DNA of 64,000 nucleotides from Roseomonas sp. CECT 9278 (GCF_918698155.1 NZ_CAKKLX010000014.1:52613-116612), one strand, 5' to 3'. Positions 32,002 through 40,526 are shown, counted from the first letter of the stretch. The notes: generated from the letters alone by a model not told the origin. Numbers and translations: made by a program.

Positions 32002-32018
32002 CAGCGCGATCCGCGCTG
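32002..32018 (+). terminator. Candidate hairpin after the LLM oxidoreductase gene
   Basis: CAGCGCG and CGCGCTG form a 7-bp stem with a 3-base loop, 8 bases after the stop codon. There is no T run, so this is a weak terminator candidate. Confidence 0.35.
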
Positions 32019-32119
32019 ACGAACGTCATGTCGCCCGTCGCGCCGGCGGCGTGGCACGGACAAGAGCGGCCAGGCCCCCGAAAGGCGCGCGCGGGGGCGA
32101 GGCCCTCGCGCGGCCCTGA

Positions 32120-33139
32120 TCAGTCCACCCGCACCACCAGCTTGCCGAAATTCTCGCCCTTCAGCAGGCCGATGAAGGCGCGCGGCGCCTTCGCCAGGCC
32201 ATCGACCACGTCCTCGCGCCAGCGCAGCTTCCCCGCGCGGATCCAGCCCTCCATCTCGCCGCGGAAGGTGCCGTAGCGCGACCAGCCGGTGTCGCTCACG
32301 ATGAAGCCCTGGATGCGCAACCGCTTGCGCACCACGGGGCCGAGGTTGGGCCCGGGCGGCGCGCCGGACGCGTCGGCGCCGGGCGCCTCGTTGTATTGCG
32401 CGACCATGCCGCACATCACCATGCGGCCGAAGTCGCGCAAGCGCGGGAAGACCGCGGCCTGGGTCTTGCCGCCGACATTCTCCCAATAGACGTCGATGCC
32501 CTCGGGTGCCGCGGCATCGAGCTGCGCGTCGAGGTCGCCATGGTGGTCGAGGCAGGCGTCGAAACCCAGTTCCTTGACCACGAAGTCGCATTTCCTGGCA
32601 CCACCGGCGACGCCGATGACCTTGCAGCCGCGGATCTTGGCGATCTGCCCGACCACCTGCCCGACCGCGCCGGAGGCGGCCGAGACCACCACCGTCTCGC
32701 CGGGCTTGGGCTGGCCGATATCCTCGAGGCCGCACCAGGCGGTCAGCCCCGGCATCCCGAGCACGCCCAGGCTGGCGGATAGCGGCGGATCGGCCGCCGG
32801 CACCTTGAACAGCCGCTCCGGCCCGACCACCGAGAATCGTTGCCACCCATAGCCGCCCAGCACGATGTCGCCCGCCGCGAAGCCGGGGTGGCGGGAGGCC
32901 ACGACCTCGCCCGCGGTCTGGCCTTCCATCACGGCGCCGAGGGCGACCGGCTTGGCATAGGATTTCGCATCCGCCATGCGGCCGCGCATATAGGGGTCGA
33001 GCGACAGGAAGCGCGCGCGCACCAGCACCTGGCCCTCGGCGGGCTCGGGCACCGGCGTCTCGACGATGTCGAAATCCTCGGGCACCGGCGCGCCCACCGG
33101 GCGGCGCTTCAGCAGGATCTGCAGGTTGGTCTCGGCCAT
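32120..33139 (-). CDS. NADP-dependent medium-chain oxidoreductase (CurA/PTGR-like)
   Basis: A 339-residue medium-chain dehydrogenase of the leukotriene-B4/curcumin reductase group, which reduces alpha,beta-unsaturated carbonyls with NADPH. The N-terminus 'FDIVETPVPEPAEGQVLVRA' and 'FLSLDPYMRGRM' are typical. The NADP domain has 'VVSAASGAVGQVVGQIAKIR' and 'GCKVIGVAGGARKC'. No zinc ligands are evident. The ATG is preceded by an 8-bp hairpin that encloses the Shine-Dalgarno GGAGG. The true partner gene is not evident. Confidence 0.9.
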   Translation of the reverse strand: MAETNLQILLKRRPVGAPVPEDFDIVETPVPEPAEGQVLVRARFLSLDPYMRGRMADAKSYAKPVALGAVMEGQTAGEVVASRHPGFAAGDIVLGGYGWQRFSVVGPERLFKVPAADPPLSASLGVLGMPGLTAWCGLEDIGQPKPGETVVVSAASGAVGQVVGQIAKIRGCKVIGVAGGARKCDFVVKELGFDACLDHHGDLDAQLDAAAPEGIDVYWENVGGKTQAAVFPRLRDFGRMVMCGMVAQYNEAPGADASGAPPGPNLGPVVRKRLRIQGFIVSDTGWSRYGTFRGEMEGWIRAGKLRWREDVVDGLAKAPRAFIGLLKGENFGKLVVRVD

Positions 33140-33143
33140 GGGG

Positions 33144-33164
33144 TCCTCCGGGGATGCCGGAGGA
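33144..33164 (-). promoter_or_regulatory. Hairpin enclosing the ribosome binding site of the CurA-like gene
   Basis: On the minus strand TCCTCCGG and CCGGAGGA form an 8-bp perfect stem with a 5-base loop. The 3' arm contains GGAGG, ending 5 bases before the ATG at 33139, so this structure would hide the Shine-Dalgarno. Confidence 0.5.
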
Positions 33165-33209
33165 TGCCATGGGCGAGGTCCGCCGGCGAGGCGGGGCCGG
33201 GCGCGCCGG

Positions 33210-33398
33210 TCAGCGGCGCGCCTTGCCCTTGGCGATCTCGCGCTCGATCGACGAGCGTTCGGTGGCGCCGGAGCGGCGGATGATCTCGCGCACGATCGCC
33301 GGCGAAACGCGGTGGCGCTTCGCCAGATAGGCGATGTCGTCCTCGATGTTCGCTTCCGGCTTCGGCGTGGCGAGTTCGGTGGTGTCGGGAAGTGCCAT
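33210..33398 (-). CDS. DUF3606-like small protein
   Basis: A 62-residue protein. A short disordered start (MALPDTTELATPKPEANIED) leads to 'DIAYLAKRHRVSPAIVREII', a helix-turn-helix-like motif found in small DUF3606 proteins of alphaproteobacteria, then a basic C-terminus (EREIAKGKARR). It could bind DNA or RNA. It lies on the same strand as a DUF6481 gene and the cold-shock gene upstream, a stress-type neighbourhood. No strong ribosome binding site is visible. Family assignment is from pattern memory. Confidence 0.65.
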   Translation of the reverse strand: MALPDTTELATPKPEANIEDDIAYLAKRHRVSPAIVREIIRRSGATERSSIEREIAKGKARR

Positions 33399-33525
33399 GC
33401 TGGGGCTCCTGTCGCGCGGCCCGGCCAGGGGCGGGGCTGCAGAAGTGAAGGCGGGCGGCCCCTTCCCGCGGGCGGGATGGGCGGCGCCGGGCGGTGGTGC
33501 CGCCGGCGCGCGCCTGGTCGGGCGA

Positions 33526-33981
33526 TTACTTGCGCCGTGCCTTGCGGGCGGCGTAGCGGGCGTCGCGCAGCGCCTTCTGCTCGGCGGCCAGGGCCAGGGC
33601 GCGGGCCTTCTTCTCGGCATCGAGCAGGACGGCGCGTTCCTCGGCCTCCATCGCGGCGGCGGCGGCGGCGCGGGCGGCTTCGGCCTCGCGCTTGGCCTGT
33701 TCGGCAGCTTCGCGGGCCAGTTCGGCCTGGCGGGCGGCCTCGGCGATGGCCTGGCGCTCGGCTTCCTCGGCGGCAGCCTTGGCGATGGCGGCGCGCTCGG
33801 CCTCGCGGGCGAGGCGACGCTCCTCGCGGGCCTCGGCCACGGCGCGCTGGGCGGCCAGGCGCTCCTGGACCACGGGGTCATCGGGGCCGGGCTGGGCGCG
33901 GAAGCGCTCCATCATGGCCTTGCGAGCCTTTTCCGCGGCTTCGCGGCGGGAATTGTGGTCGTCGCGCTTCAGGCCTTGCAT
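33526..33981 (-). CDS. DUF6481-like alanine-rich coiled-coil protein
   Basis: A 151-residue, highly charged, alanine- and glutamate-rich protein predicted to be almost entirely alpha-helical coiled coil (residues 12-140). Its start (MQGLKRDDHNSRREAAEKAR) and basic end (AEQKALRDARYAARKARRK) match a family common in alphaproteobacteria next to cold-shock genes. Composition gives no catalytic clue. It is the second gene of the small minus-strand group running from the cold-shock gene to the DUF3606 gene. Confidence 0.75.
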   Translation of the reverse strand: MQGLKRDDHNSRREAAEKARKAMMERFRAQPGPDDPVVQERLAAQRAVAEAREERRLAREAERAAIAKAAAEEAERQAIAEAARQAELAREAAEQAKREAEAARAAAAAAMEAEERAVLLDAEKKARALALAAEQKALRDARYAARKARRK

Positions 33982-34029
33982 CGTGTCTTTCTGCTGTCCC
34001 TGTGTTGTGGGGCCGTCTGTGTGGCCGGG

Positions 34030-34173
34030 TCAGCCCAGGATGTCGAGGACGATCCGGCGAATTTCGGCGGCGCTGAGGCCGCCCTGCTCGGGATGGCCGG
34101 CGATCGGCGCCGGGGTGGTCGGGGCCGTGCGCGGCGTGCGCCGCGCGGCGTAGTGATGGGTCGGAATGGTGAT
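34030..34173 (-). CDS. Possible 47-residue protein with non-canonical start
   Basis: A short frame reading ITIPTHHYAARRTPRTAPTT and ending LSAAEIRRIVLDILG then TGA. Nearly all its third codon positions are G or C, as in real genes here, and the AEIRRIVLDILG ending resembles small alphaproteobacterial proteins. There is no ATG, GTG or TTG in frame; ATC (34173) or ATT (34167) would have to start it, just after an A7 run. A sequencing error or rare start are both possible. Confidence 0.35.
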   Translation of the reverse strand: MTIPTHHYAARRTPRTAPTTPAPIAGHPEQGGLSAAEIRRIVLDILG

Positions 34174-34194
34174 GTCTCGTTTTTTTATGGGGTG

Positions 34195-34217
34195 GCGCCG
34201 CCCGCGGGGGGCGGCGC
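34195..34217. repeat. 9-bp inverted repeat downstream of the cold-shock gene
   Basis: GCGCCGCCC and GGGCGGCGC pair around a 5-base loop. A T7 run lies on the plus-strand side just outside, at 34180-34186, so on the minus strand it reads as A7. It may be a structured element between the cold-shock gene and the short frame, not a classical terminator. Confidence 0.35.
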
Positions 34218-34280
34218 GCACCGTGTCGAAGAAGCGTCGGCCGGCGGCCTGGGCTGGCGGCACCGCCGGGGCGGTGCGCC

Positions 34281-34300
34281 GGCCCGGCGCTGGCCGGGCC
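34281..34300 (-). terminator. Hairpin after the cold-shock gene
   Basis: GGCCCGGC and GCCGGGCC form an 8-bp perfect stem with a 4-base loop, 9 bases beyond the cold-shock gene stop. No T tract follows. Its position fits a terminator or 3' stabiliser. Confidence 0.5.
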
Positions 34301-34309
34301 GCGGGGCGC

Positions 34310-34516
34310 TCAGGCCCGGCGGAGATTGGTGGCCGAGGTCTTGCCCTGCTGGCCCTTCTGGAGGTCGAATTCGAGCTTGTCGCCTTCCTGCGGCGTGCCG
34401 ATGCCCGAACGCTCGACGTCCGAGATGTGCAGGAAGACGTCCTTGGAGCCGTCGTCGGGCTGGATGAAGCCGTAGCCCTTGGTCGCGTTGAACCACTTGA
34501 TGGTGCCGGTGGACAT
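34310..34516 (-). CDS. cspA: Cold-shock protein (CspA family)
   Basis: A 68-residue single-domain cold-shock protein that binds single-stranded RNA or DNA. RNP1 is 'KGYGFIQPDD' near residue 13 and RNP2 is 'DVFLHISDVE' near residue 26, after the start MSTGTIKWFNATKG. The end 'GKTSATNLRRA' is normal. No Shine-Dalgarno precedes the ATG; the region just upstream reads CTCCTCC. A leader of roughly 150 bases between a possible promoter (34665-34694) and the start would be in keeping with cspA genes. Confidence 0.95.
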   Translation of the reverse strand: MSTGTIKWFNATKGYGFIQPDDGSKDVFLHISDVERSGIGTPQEGDKLEFDLQKGQQGKTSATNLRRA

Positions 34517-34664
34517 GGAGGAGTTCCGTCTGAACGTGTTGCCGCCGCCGCACGAAAGCCGTGCGCCGGATCAATCATCTGTAGGGAGCGGGCGGCGGGC
34601 TCGGGCTCGATGACGGTGCATGAGCGGGGAGAGCGCAGCGGGACCAAACAAAGCTGACGGGGTC

Positions 34665-34694
34665 TACATAGGGCACCGCCGCCGGAATTGAAAG
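34665..34694 (-). promoter_or_regulatory. Possible sigma-70-type promoter for the cold-shock gene
   Basis: On the minus strand, CTTTCA (34694-34689) and TATGTA (34670-34665) are separated by 18 bases in an AT-richer patch. The match is partial, and this would give a 5' leader of about 150 bases. Confidence 0.3.
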
Positions 34695-34696
34695 GA

Positions 34697-34716
34697 ATCA
34701 TTTGTGACCGAATGAT
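34697..34716. promoter_or_regulatory. Operator-like palindrome
   Basis: ATCATT-N8-AATGAT is a 20-base inverted repeat in an unusually AT-rich patch between the divergent cold-shock gene and the ligase-fusion gene. It next to overlaps the possible cold-shock promoter. The regulator is unknown. Confidence 0.4.
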
Positions 34717-34794
34717 GCGTGTGCGGCGATTCGCCTGGATTCAGGTACGACGCGACCCGAAATTCAGCTGTTGTTGCGGTCCGGAGGGCAGGAC

Positions 34795-37437
34795 ATGGAC
34801 ATGACGGCCGGTGCCGCCGATGGATACTGGACGCCGCTGCGCCTGATCGACGCGCTGGCCGCGCGCGGCGATGCGCCGGCCATCGTGTCGATGCGCGGCG
34901 AGGCCGCGAGTGCCGTGGCCGCCGCCGCGCTGGCCGATGATGCGCGCCGGCTGGCGGCCGGCCTGGTCGCCGCCGGGATGGCGCCGGGCGAGGCCGTCGC
35001 GCTGCATGCGCCCAATTCGCCCGACTGGATCGCGGTGCGCCTCGCCATCGGCGCCACCGGGGCGCTGCCCATGGCGATCGACGACCTGACCGACACGGCG
35101 GCGGCCGCGGCGATCATTGCCGGCGCCGGCTGCCGATGGGCCTTCGCCTCCGCCGCCCATGCGGCTGAACTGCCGCCGCGCGAGGGGCTGCGCGTGGTGC
35201 TGGTGGACCAGCCCGGCGCGCCTGGCGGCTGGCATGCGCTGCGTGCCGCCGCCCCCGCGCCATTGCCGGTGCCCGCGCCCGGCGATGCCGCGCTGATCGT
35301 CGCGACCTCCGGCACCAGCGGCGCGCCGAAGCTGTTCGCCCTGACCCATGCGAACCTGACCGCGAACCTGCACGGCGTGCTGGCGCAGGGGCTGATCGGC
35401 GCGGCCGACCGCATGCTGGTGCCGTTGCCGCTGCATCACGTCTATCCGCTGCTGGTCGGGCTGATGACGCCGATCGCCGCGGGGGCGACCATCATCCTGC
35501 CCGAGGCGGTGACCGGCCCGCAGCTGGTGCAGGCGCTCAAGGGCGGGCGCGCGACCATCATGATCGGCGTGCCGCGGCTGTATGTGGCGCTGCTGGCGGG
35601 GCTGCAGGCGCGCGTCGCGTCGCGCGGGCGGGCGGCGCGGCTGGTCTTCGCCGGGCTGCTGGAAGTGGCGACCGCGCTGCGCAAGGGCGGTGTCGATGTC
35701 GGGCGGCGGCTGTTCGGCACGCTCCACGCGCAGATGGCGCCGGACCTGCGGCTGATGGTCTCGGGCGGCGCCAAGCTCGATGCCGAGAGCACCTGGATGC
35801 TGGAGGCGCTGGGCTGGCGCGTCGCCAGCGGCTACGGCCTGGCCGAGACCGCCTCCCTGTTCACCGGCAATACGCCCGCGGCGCAGCGTGTCGGTTCGGA
35901 AGGCCGGCCGATCGCCGCGGGCACGCGCATCCGCATCGCCGCGCCGGATCCGCTCGGCATCGGGGAGATCGAACTGCACGGCCCGAATGTCTTCGGCGGC
36001 TACCGCGACGATCCCGCGGCCAATGACGCCGCCTTCACCGCCGATGGCTGGTTGCGCACCGGCGACCTGGGGCGGCTCGACACCGACGGCTTCCTGCACG
36101 TGACCGGGCGCAGCAAGGAACTGATCGTGCTGGGCGGCGGCAAGAACGTGATGCCGGAGGAGGTCGAGGCCGCCTATGCCGCGCATCCCGCGATCGCCGA
36201 GATCGCGGTGCTGGAGCGCGCCGGCGCGCTGGTGGCGGTGGTGGTGCCGGATCTCGCGGCGCTGCGGGCCGCGGGCAATGCGCGCCCGGAGGATGTGGTG
36301 CGTGTCGCGCTGGCCGCCGCGGCGCAGGACCTGCCGCCGTACCAGCGCCTGGCGGGCTATGTGCTGGCGCGCGACCCGCTGCCGCGCACAAGGCTGGGCA
36401 AGATCCGGCGCTTCCTGCTGCCCGCGCTGCATGACGACCTGCTGGCGGGCCGCGCGGTCGCCGCCGTCGCGCCGTTGAACGAGGCCGATGCGGCCTTGGT
36501 CGCGACGCCTGGCGCGCGCGAAGTCTGGGACCTGCTGAAAGCGCGCTACCCCGGCAAGCCGGTGGCGCCGGAGGCGGAGCTGGCGCTCGACCTCGGCATC
36601 GACAGCCTGGAATGGGTGTCGCTGGCGATGGAGATCGAGGCCCGCACCGGGCTGCGCCTGACCGCCGAGGAGATGGCGGGCATGAGCACGATCCGCGCCC
36701 TGCTGGCGCGCGCGACCGATGGCGCGCCGGCGCCACCCACGCGCGACCCCGCGGCGCTGGCGGCCGAGGTCGCGGCCGCGACGACGCCGCCCTCGCCGCT
36801 GGTGTTTCCGATGCGCGCGGCCGGTTGGGGGCTGGCGCGCGGCATCGGGCGGGCGATGTTCGACCTGCGCGCGACCGGCACCGGGAACGTGCCGCGTCGC
36901 GGCGCCTTCGTGATCGTGGCGAACCATGTGAGCGACCTCGACCCCGGGCTGGTCGCCGCCGCGCTGCCGTTCCGCGCGGCCCGGCGGCTGTGGTGGTCGG
37001 GCGCGGCGGAGCGGTTGTTCGTGAACCGCGCGGCCCGCGCCTTCTCGCGCACCTTCCAGGTGTTTCCGGTGGAGGAACGCGCGCCCGGCCAGGCCATCGC
37101 GATGGCGCGCGCGGTCCTGGCGCGCGGCGACGGGCTGGTGTGGTTCCCGGAATCCTGGCGCTCCCCCGATGGGCAGTTGCAGCGCTTCCTGCCCGGCATC
37201 GGCCTGGTGCTGGACGGGATGGCGGATGTCACGGTGGTGCCCGCGCATGTCGCCGGCGCCTTCGAGGCGATGCCGCGCGATGCGCGCCTGCCGCGCCGCC
37301 ACCCTGTGCGCGTGGCCTTCGGCGCCCCGGTGATGGCGGCTGCGCTGGCCAGCGATGCCCCCGATCCGCGGCTGCGGGCCGAGCACATGGCGAACCGGCT
37401 GCACGGGCTGGTCGCGGCGATGGCGCCCGCGCCCTGA
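34795..37437 (+). CDS. Trifunctional fusion: AMP-forming acyl ligase, acyl carrier domain, PlsC-like acyltransferase
   Basis: An 880-residue protein with three domains. Residues 1-550 form an ANL adenylating enzyme: P-loop 'IVATSGTSGAPKLFALTHAN', 'SGYGLAETASLFTGN', 'GWLRTGDLGRLD', 'GRSKELIVLGGGKNVMPEEV' and the catalytic Lys in 'PRTRLGKIRRFLL'. Residues 560-645 are a carrier domain with the phosphopantetheine Ser in 'DLGIDSLEWVSLAMEIE'. Residues 680-880 are a PlsC acyltransferase with 'VIVANHVSDLDPGLV' (NHx4D) and 'VWFPESWRSPDGQLQRFLPG'. It probably activates a fatty acid, loads it and transfers it to a lipid. GGAGGG lies 6 bases before the chosen ATG. Confidence 0.92.
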   Translation: MDMTAGAADGYWTPLRLIDALAARGDAPAIVSMRGEAASAVAAAALADDARRLAAGLVAAGMAPGEAVALHAPNSPDWIAVRLAIGATGALPMAIDDLTDTAAAAAIIAGAGCRWAFASAAHAAELPPREGLRVVLVDQPGAPGGWHALRAAAPAPLPVPAPGDAALIVATSGTSGAPKLFALTHANLTANLHGVLAQGLIGAADRMLVPLPLHHVYPLLVGLMTPIAAGATIILPEAVTGPQLVQALKGGRATIMIGVPRLYVALLAGLQARVASRGRAARLVFAGLLEVATALRKGGVDVGRRLFGTLHAQMAPDLRLMVSGGAKLDAESTWMLEALGWRVASGYGLAETASLFTGNTPAAQRVGSEGRPIAAGTRIRIAAPDPLGIGEIELHGPNVFGGYRDDPAANDAAFTADGWLRTGDLGRLDTDGFLHVTGRSKELIVLGGGKNVMPEEVEAAYAAHPAIAEIAVLERAGALVAVVVPDLAALRAAGNARPEDVVRVALAAAAQDLPPYQRLAGYVLARDPLPRTRLGKIRRFLLPALHDDLLAGRAVAAVAPLNEADAALVATPGAREVWDLLKARYPGKPVAPEAELALDLGIDSLEWVSLAMEIEARTGLRLTAEEMAGMSTIRALLARATDGAPAPPTRDPAALAAEVAAATTPPSPLVFPMRAAGWGLARGIGRAMFDLRATGTGNVPRRGAFVIVANHVSDLDPGLVAAALPFRAARRLWWSGAAERLFVNRAARAFSRTFQVFPVEERAPGQAIAMARAVLARGDGLVWFPESWRSPDGQLQRFLPGIGLVLDGMADVTVVPAHVAGAFEAMPRDARLPRRHPVRVAFGAPVMAAALASDAPDPRLRAEHMANRLHGLVAAMAPAP

Positions 37438-37528
37438 CGGCGGGCGGCGCGTCGCCTGCGCCGGTTTCACGGGCCGCCAGGCTGCTCTAGCCTGCCGGGC
37501 AAGAACCTGCCCAACACGGAGGAACGCC

Positions 37529-38548
37529 ATGACCATCGCCTGCATCGGTGCGCCCCGCAGCGGGGCCGGCGGCACCGCCTCGCGTCGTGGCGTCATGCTT
37601 GGCGGCGCGGCCGCACTGCTGGCCGCCCCGCGCCTGGCGCGCGCGGCCTGGCCCGAGCGGCCGATCCGCCTGGTCATCCCCTATGGCGGGGGCGGGCAGA
37701 CCGACATCGTCTCGCGCGTCACGGCCGAGGCATTGGCGCAGCGGCTCGGCCAGCCGGTGGTGGCCGACAACCGGCCCGGCGGGGCCGGCAACCTGGCGGC
37801 CGAATCCGTGGCCCGTGCGCCGGCCGATGGCTACACGATGCTGGTTGCGACCATGGGCACCAACAGCGGGTTGAACGCGCTGCTGTACCGCAACCTGGGC
37901 TATGATTCGGCGCGCGACTTCGCGCCGGTGGGCATGTTCTGCACCACGTCGAACCTGCTGATCGTGCACAATTCGGTGCCGGGGCGCGACTTCACCGAGG
38001 TGGTGGCCTGGATCCGCGCCAACCCGGGCAGGTTCAACTTCGCCTCGGCCGGCGTGGGCGCCATCACGCACCTGATCATGGAGGATGTCGGCGCGCGGCT
38101 GAACCTCGACATGGTCCACGTGCCCTATCGCCAGACCACCAACGCCATGACCGACCTGATGGCGGGGCGGGTGCAGGCGCGCTGCCTGGGGTTGCCGGAA
38201 GGCGAGGCGCTGCGCCGCAGCGAGAGCGTGCGCCCGGTCGCCGTGACCACCCCCGCCCCGCGCGCCGAATGGCCCGGCGTGCCGCCCATGAGCGCGACCA
38301 TCCCGGGCTTCGAGGCCTCGACCTATTTCGGCCTGGCGGTGCCGGCGCGCACGCCGCCCGAGGTGGTGGCGCGGCTTAACGCCGCCCTGCAGGAAGCGCT
38401 GGGCGACGAGCGCGTGCGCGCCGCCTATGCCCGGGTCGGCGCCGACCCGGCCGACCCCCACCCGCCCGAGGTCTTCGCCGCCCGCGCGGTGCGCGACGGC
38501 GAACGCTGGGCGCCGCTGATCCGCCGGCTGAACCTGGTGGCGGAATAG
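37529..38548 (+). CDS. Bug/TctC-family substrate-binding protein
   Basis: A 339-residue Bug protein. The leader is longer than in the other copies and carries twin arginines (GTASRRGVMLGGAAALLAAP). Motifs are 'IRLVIPYGGGGQTDIVSRVT', 'VVADNRPGGAGNLAAES', 'APADGYTMLVATMGTNSGLN' and 'FASAGVGAITHLIMEDVGAR'. GGAGGAACGCC precedes the ATG, a good ribosome binding site. It lies on the same strand, 91 bases after the ligase-fusion gene and 112 bases before the AsmA gene. No membrane subunit is nearby. Ligand unknown. Confidence 0.92.
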   Translation: MTIACIGAPRSGAGGTASRRGVMLGGAAALLAAPRLARAAWPERPIRLVIPYGGGGQTDIVSRVTAEALAQRLGQPVVADNRPGGAGNLAAESVARAPADGYTMLVATMGTNSGLNALLYRNLGYDSARDFAPVGMFCTTSNLLIVHNSVPGRDFTEVVAWIRANPGRFNFASAGVGAITHLIMEDVGARLNLDMVHVPYRQTTNAMTDLMAGRVQARCLGLPEGEALRRSESVRPVAVTTPAPRAEWPGVPPMSATIPGFEASTYFGLAVPARTPPEVVARLNAALQEALGDERVRAAYARVGADPADPHPPEVFAARAVRDGERWAPLIRRLNLVAE

Positions 38549-38660
38549 CGGCCCGCCCCACGCTGGTGTATGGGCGCGCCAGGCGGTCGCCGCCCGGACC
38601 GGGCAACGCAACGGCGCGCCGCGCGTTGTGGTGCGAAGGCCTCGGCGGGAGAACGGGCGG

Positions 38661-40526
38661 ATGAGCCGTCGCGGCAAGGTGATCATCGGCGTGATTCTGG
38701 CGCTGCCGCTGCTGGCGGCGGCGGGGCTGTTCTTCGCGCTGCCGCGCATCGACCTGGCGGGAATCGCGACGTCGCGGGCGACCGCCGCGCTGGGCCGCGG
38801 CCTGACCATCGAGAGCCTGCGCGTCACGCCCGGGCGCAGCATCGCGGTCGTCCTGCGCGGCGTGCGGCTGGAGAACATCGAGGGCGGCAGCGCGCCCGCC
38901 ATGATGGAACTCGCCGGCGCGGAGGCGGAGCTCGACCTCGTGGCGCTGTTGCGCGGGACCATCCTGGTGCGGCGGCTGCATGCCGATGGCTTCACGCTGC
39001 TGCTGGAGCGTGCCGCCGACCGGCGCGCCAACTGGCATTTCGGGCCGCGCCCCGAGACCCCGCCGCCGCCCGGCCCGCCGGCGCGCAACCTGCCCGCCAT
39101 CCTCGATTTCCGGATGACCGGCAGCGAGATCGTGTTCCGCACCACCAGCGGGGCGCGGCTGACGACGCGGCTAGAGACCGCCGGTTTCACCGCTGCCGAT
39201 GCCGCCGCGCGCGTCACGCTGCGGGCGGAGGGCAGCTACAACGCGGTGCCGGTGGTGCTGGAAGGCGGGCTGGGCAGCTTCGACCAGTTGCACGACGCCG
39301 CCACGCCCTTCCCGATGAACCTGCGCGCCACCGCCCGCGACACCGCCATGCTGTTCGAGGGCACCGGCACCGATCCGCTGAATTTCGACGGGCTGGACGG
39401 CAGGCTGACCCTCGCCGCGTCCACCCCGCACGCCATCCTGGCGATGGCCGGCGCGGGCGAGACTGCCGGGCCGGACGTGCCGGTGGAACTGGCCGGCCAT
39501 TTCACGCGCCAGGGCGACCTGTGGCGGCTGCGCGATGCGACCGGCACGCTGGATGGCGCGGCGGTCACGGCGCCGCTGCTGGAACTCGCCGAGGGCGGCC
39601 GCGGCCAGCCCGACCGCATCGTGGCGCGGATGGATTTCGCGCATCTGGACGTGAACCGGCTGCTGGGCCCGGATGACGGCGCGCAGGGCCGCGGCGACGC
39701 CGATATCCCGCTGGTGGTGCCGGAGCGGCCCGACCCGGTCTTCGACATCGAGGCCTCGGCGCGCGAACTGACCTATGCGCGGCTGCGCGGCACCGAGGCG
39801 CATGCGCGGCTGGAGGTCGCGCCCGGCCGCATGACGCTGCACGAGGCGCGGGTGACGGCCTTCGGCGCGCACCTGGCCGGTTCGGCGGAGTTGCTGCCGG
39901 CGCCGCGCGGTGCGCGGGTGCGCGCGGACATCACGCTGCGCGAAGGCAATATCGACTCGCTGCGCCGCGCCTTCGGGCTGCGCGCCCTGCCGGTCGCGGG
40001 GCGGATCAACGCCGACATCGCGGCGGGCGGGGAGGCAGCGACGGTCAATGCGGTGACGCGCCAGGCGCGGATCTCGGCCGTGGTGTCGCTGTCCGGCGGC
40101 ACCATCGCGCGGGAGGTGATCGAGATGGCGTCGACCGATATCCGCGCGCTGTTCCGCACCTCGCGCGGGACCACGCCGGTCAGTTGCCTGCTGGCGGCGG
40201 TGGACATCACGGCGGGGGTGGGGCGCGCGGCGCCGCTGCGCATCAGGGCGGGCACCGGCACGATCAGCGGCATCGCCACCTTCGACCTGAACCGCGAGAC
40301 GCTGGACCTGATCATCGGCAGCCAGTCCGACACGACGGATTTCTTCGCCCTGGATATCCCGGTGCAGGTGCGCGGGTCCTTCGACGACCCGTCGATCGCG
40401 CCGGCGGACTGGTCGCGCGCGGCGCGCGATCGGATGGCGCGCAACGAGATGGCGCCGCTGCCGGCGAACCTGCGCGCGATCGCGCAGCGCAACCCGTGCT
40501 ACAGGGGCCAGGGCCCGGGGCGCTGA
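38661..40526 (+). CDS. AsmA-like membrane-anchored envelope protein
   Basis: A 621-residue protein with one N-terminal membrane segment ('VIIGVILALPLLAAAGLFFA') and a long periplasmic beta-rich body of the AsmA family. Motifs are 'ALGRGLTIESLRVTPGRSIA', 'FDIEASARELTYARLRGTEA' and the C-terminal 'DLNRETLDLIIGSQSDTT' repeat-type blocks. Relatives such as AsmA and TamB belong to proteins that bridge lipids across the envelope. Translation starts at 38661. It precedes the MBOAT gene by 7 bases, so lipid or glycan modification at the envelope is a plausible joint role. Confidence 0.82.
   Translation: MSRRGKVIIGVILALPLLAAAGLFFALPRIDLAGIATSRATAALGRGLTIESLRVTPGRSIAVVLRGVRLENIEGGSAPAMMELAGAEAELDLVALLRGTILVRRLHADGFTLLLERAADRRANWHFGPRPETPPPPGPPARNLPAILDFRMTGSEIVFRTTSGARLTTRLETAGFTAADAAARVTLRAEGSYNAVPVVLEGGLGSFDQLHDAATPFPMNLRATARDTAMLFEGTGTDPLNFDGLDGRLTLAASTPHAILAMAGAGETAGPDVPVELAGHFTRQGDLWRLRDATGTLDGAAVTAPLLELAEGGRGQPDRIVARMDFAHLDVNRLLGPDDGAQGRGDADIPLVVPERPDPVFDIEASARELTYARLRGTEAHARLEVAPGRMTLHEARVTAFGAHLAGSAELLPAPRGARVRADITLREGNIDSLRRAFGLRALPVAGRINADIAAGGEAATVNAVTRQARISAVVSLSGGTIAREVIEMASTDIRALFRTSRGTTPVSCLLAAVDITAGVGRAAPLRIRAGTGTISGIATFDLNRETLDLIIGSQSDTTDFFALDIPVQVRGSFDDPSIAPADWSRAARDRMARNEMAPLPANLRAIAQRNPCYRGQGPGR

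Noticed and set aside
30926..33139. Operon containing the LLM oxidoreductase and the CurA-like reductase
   Set aside because: They are on opposite strands and converge, so they are not cotranscribed.
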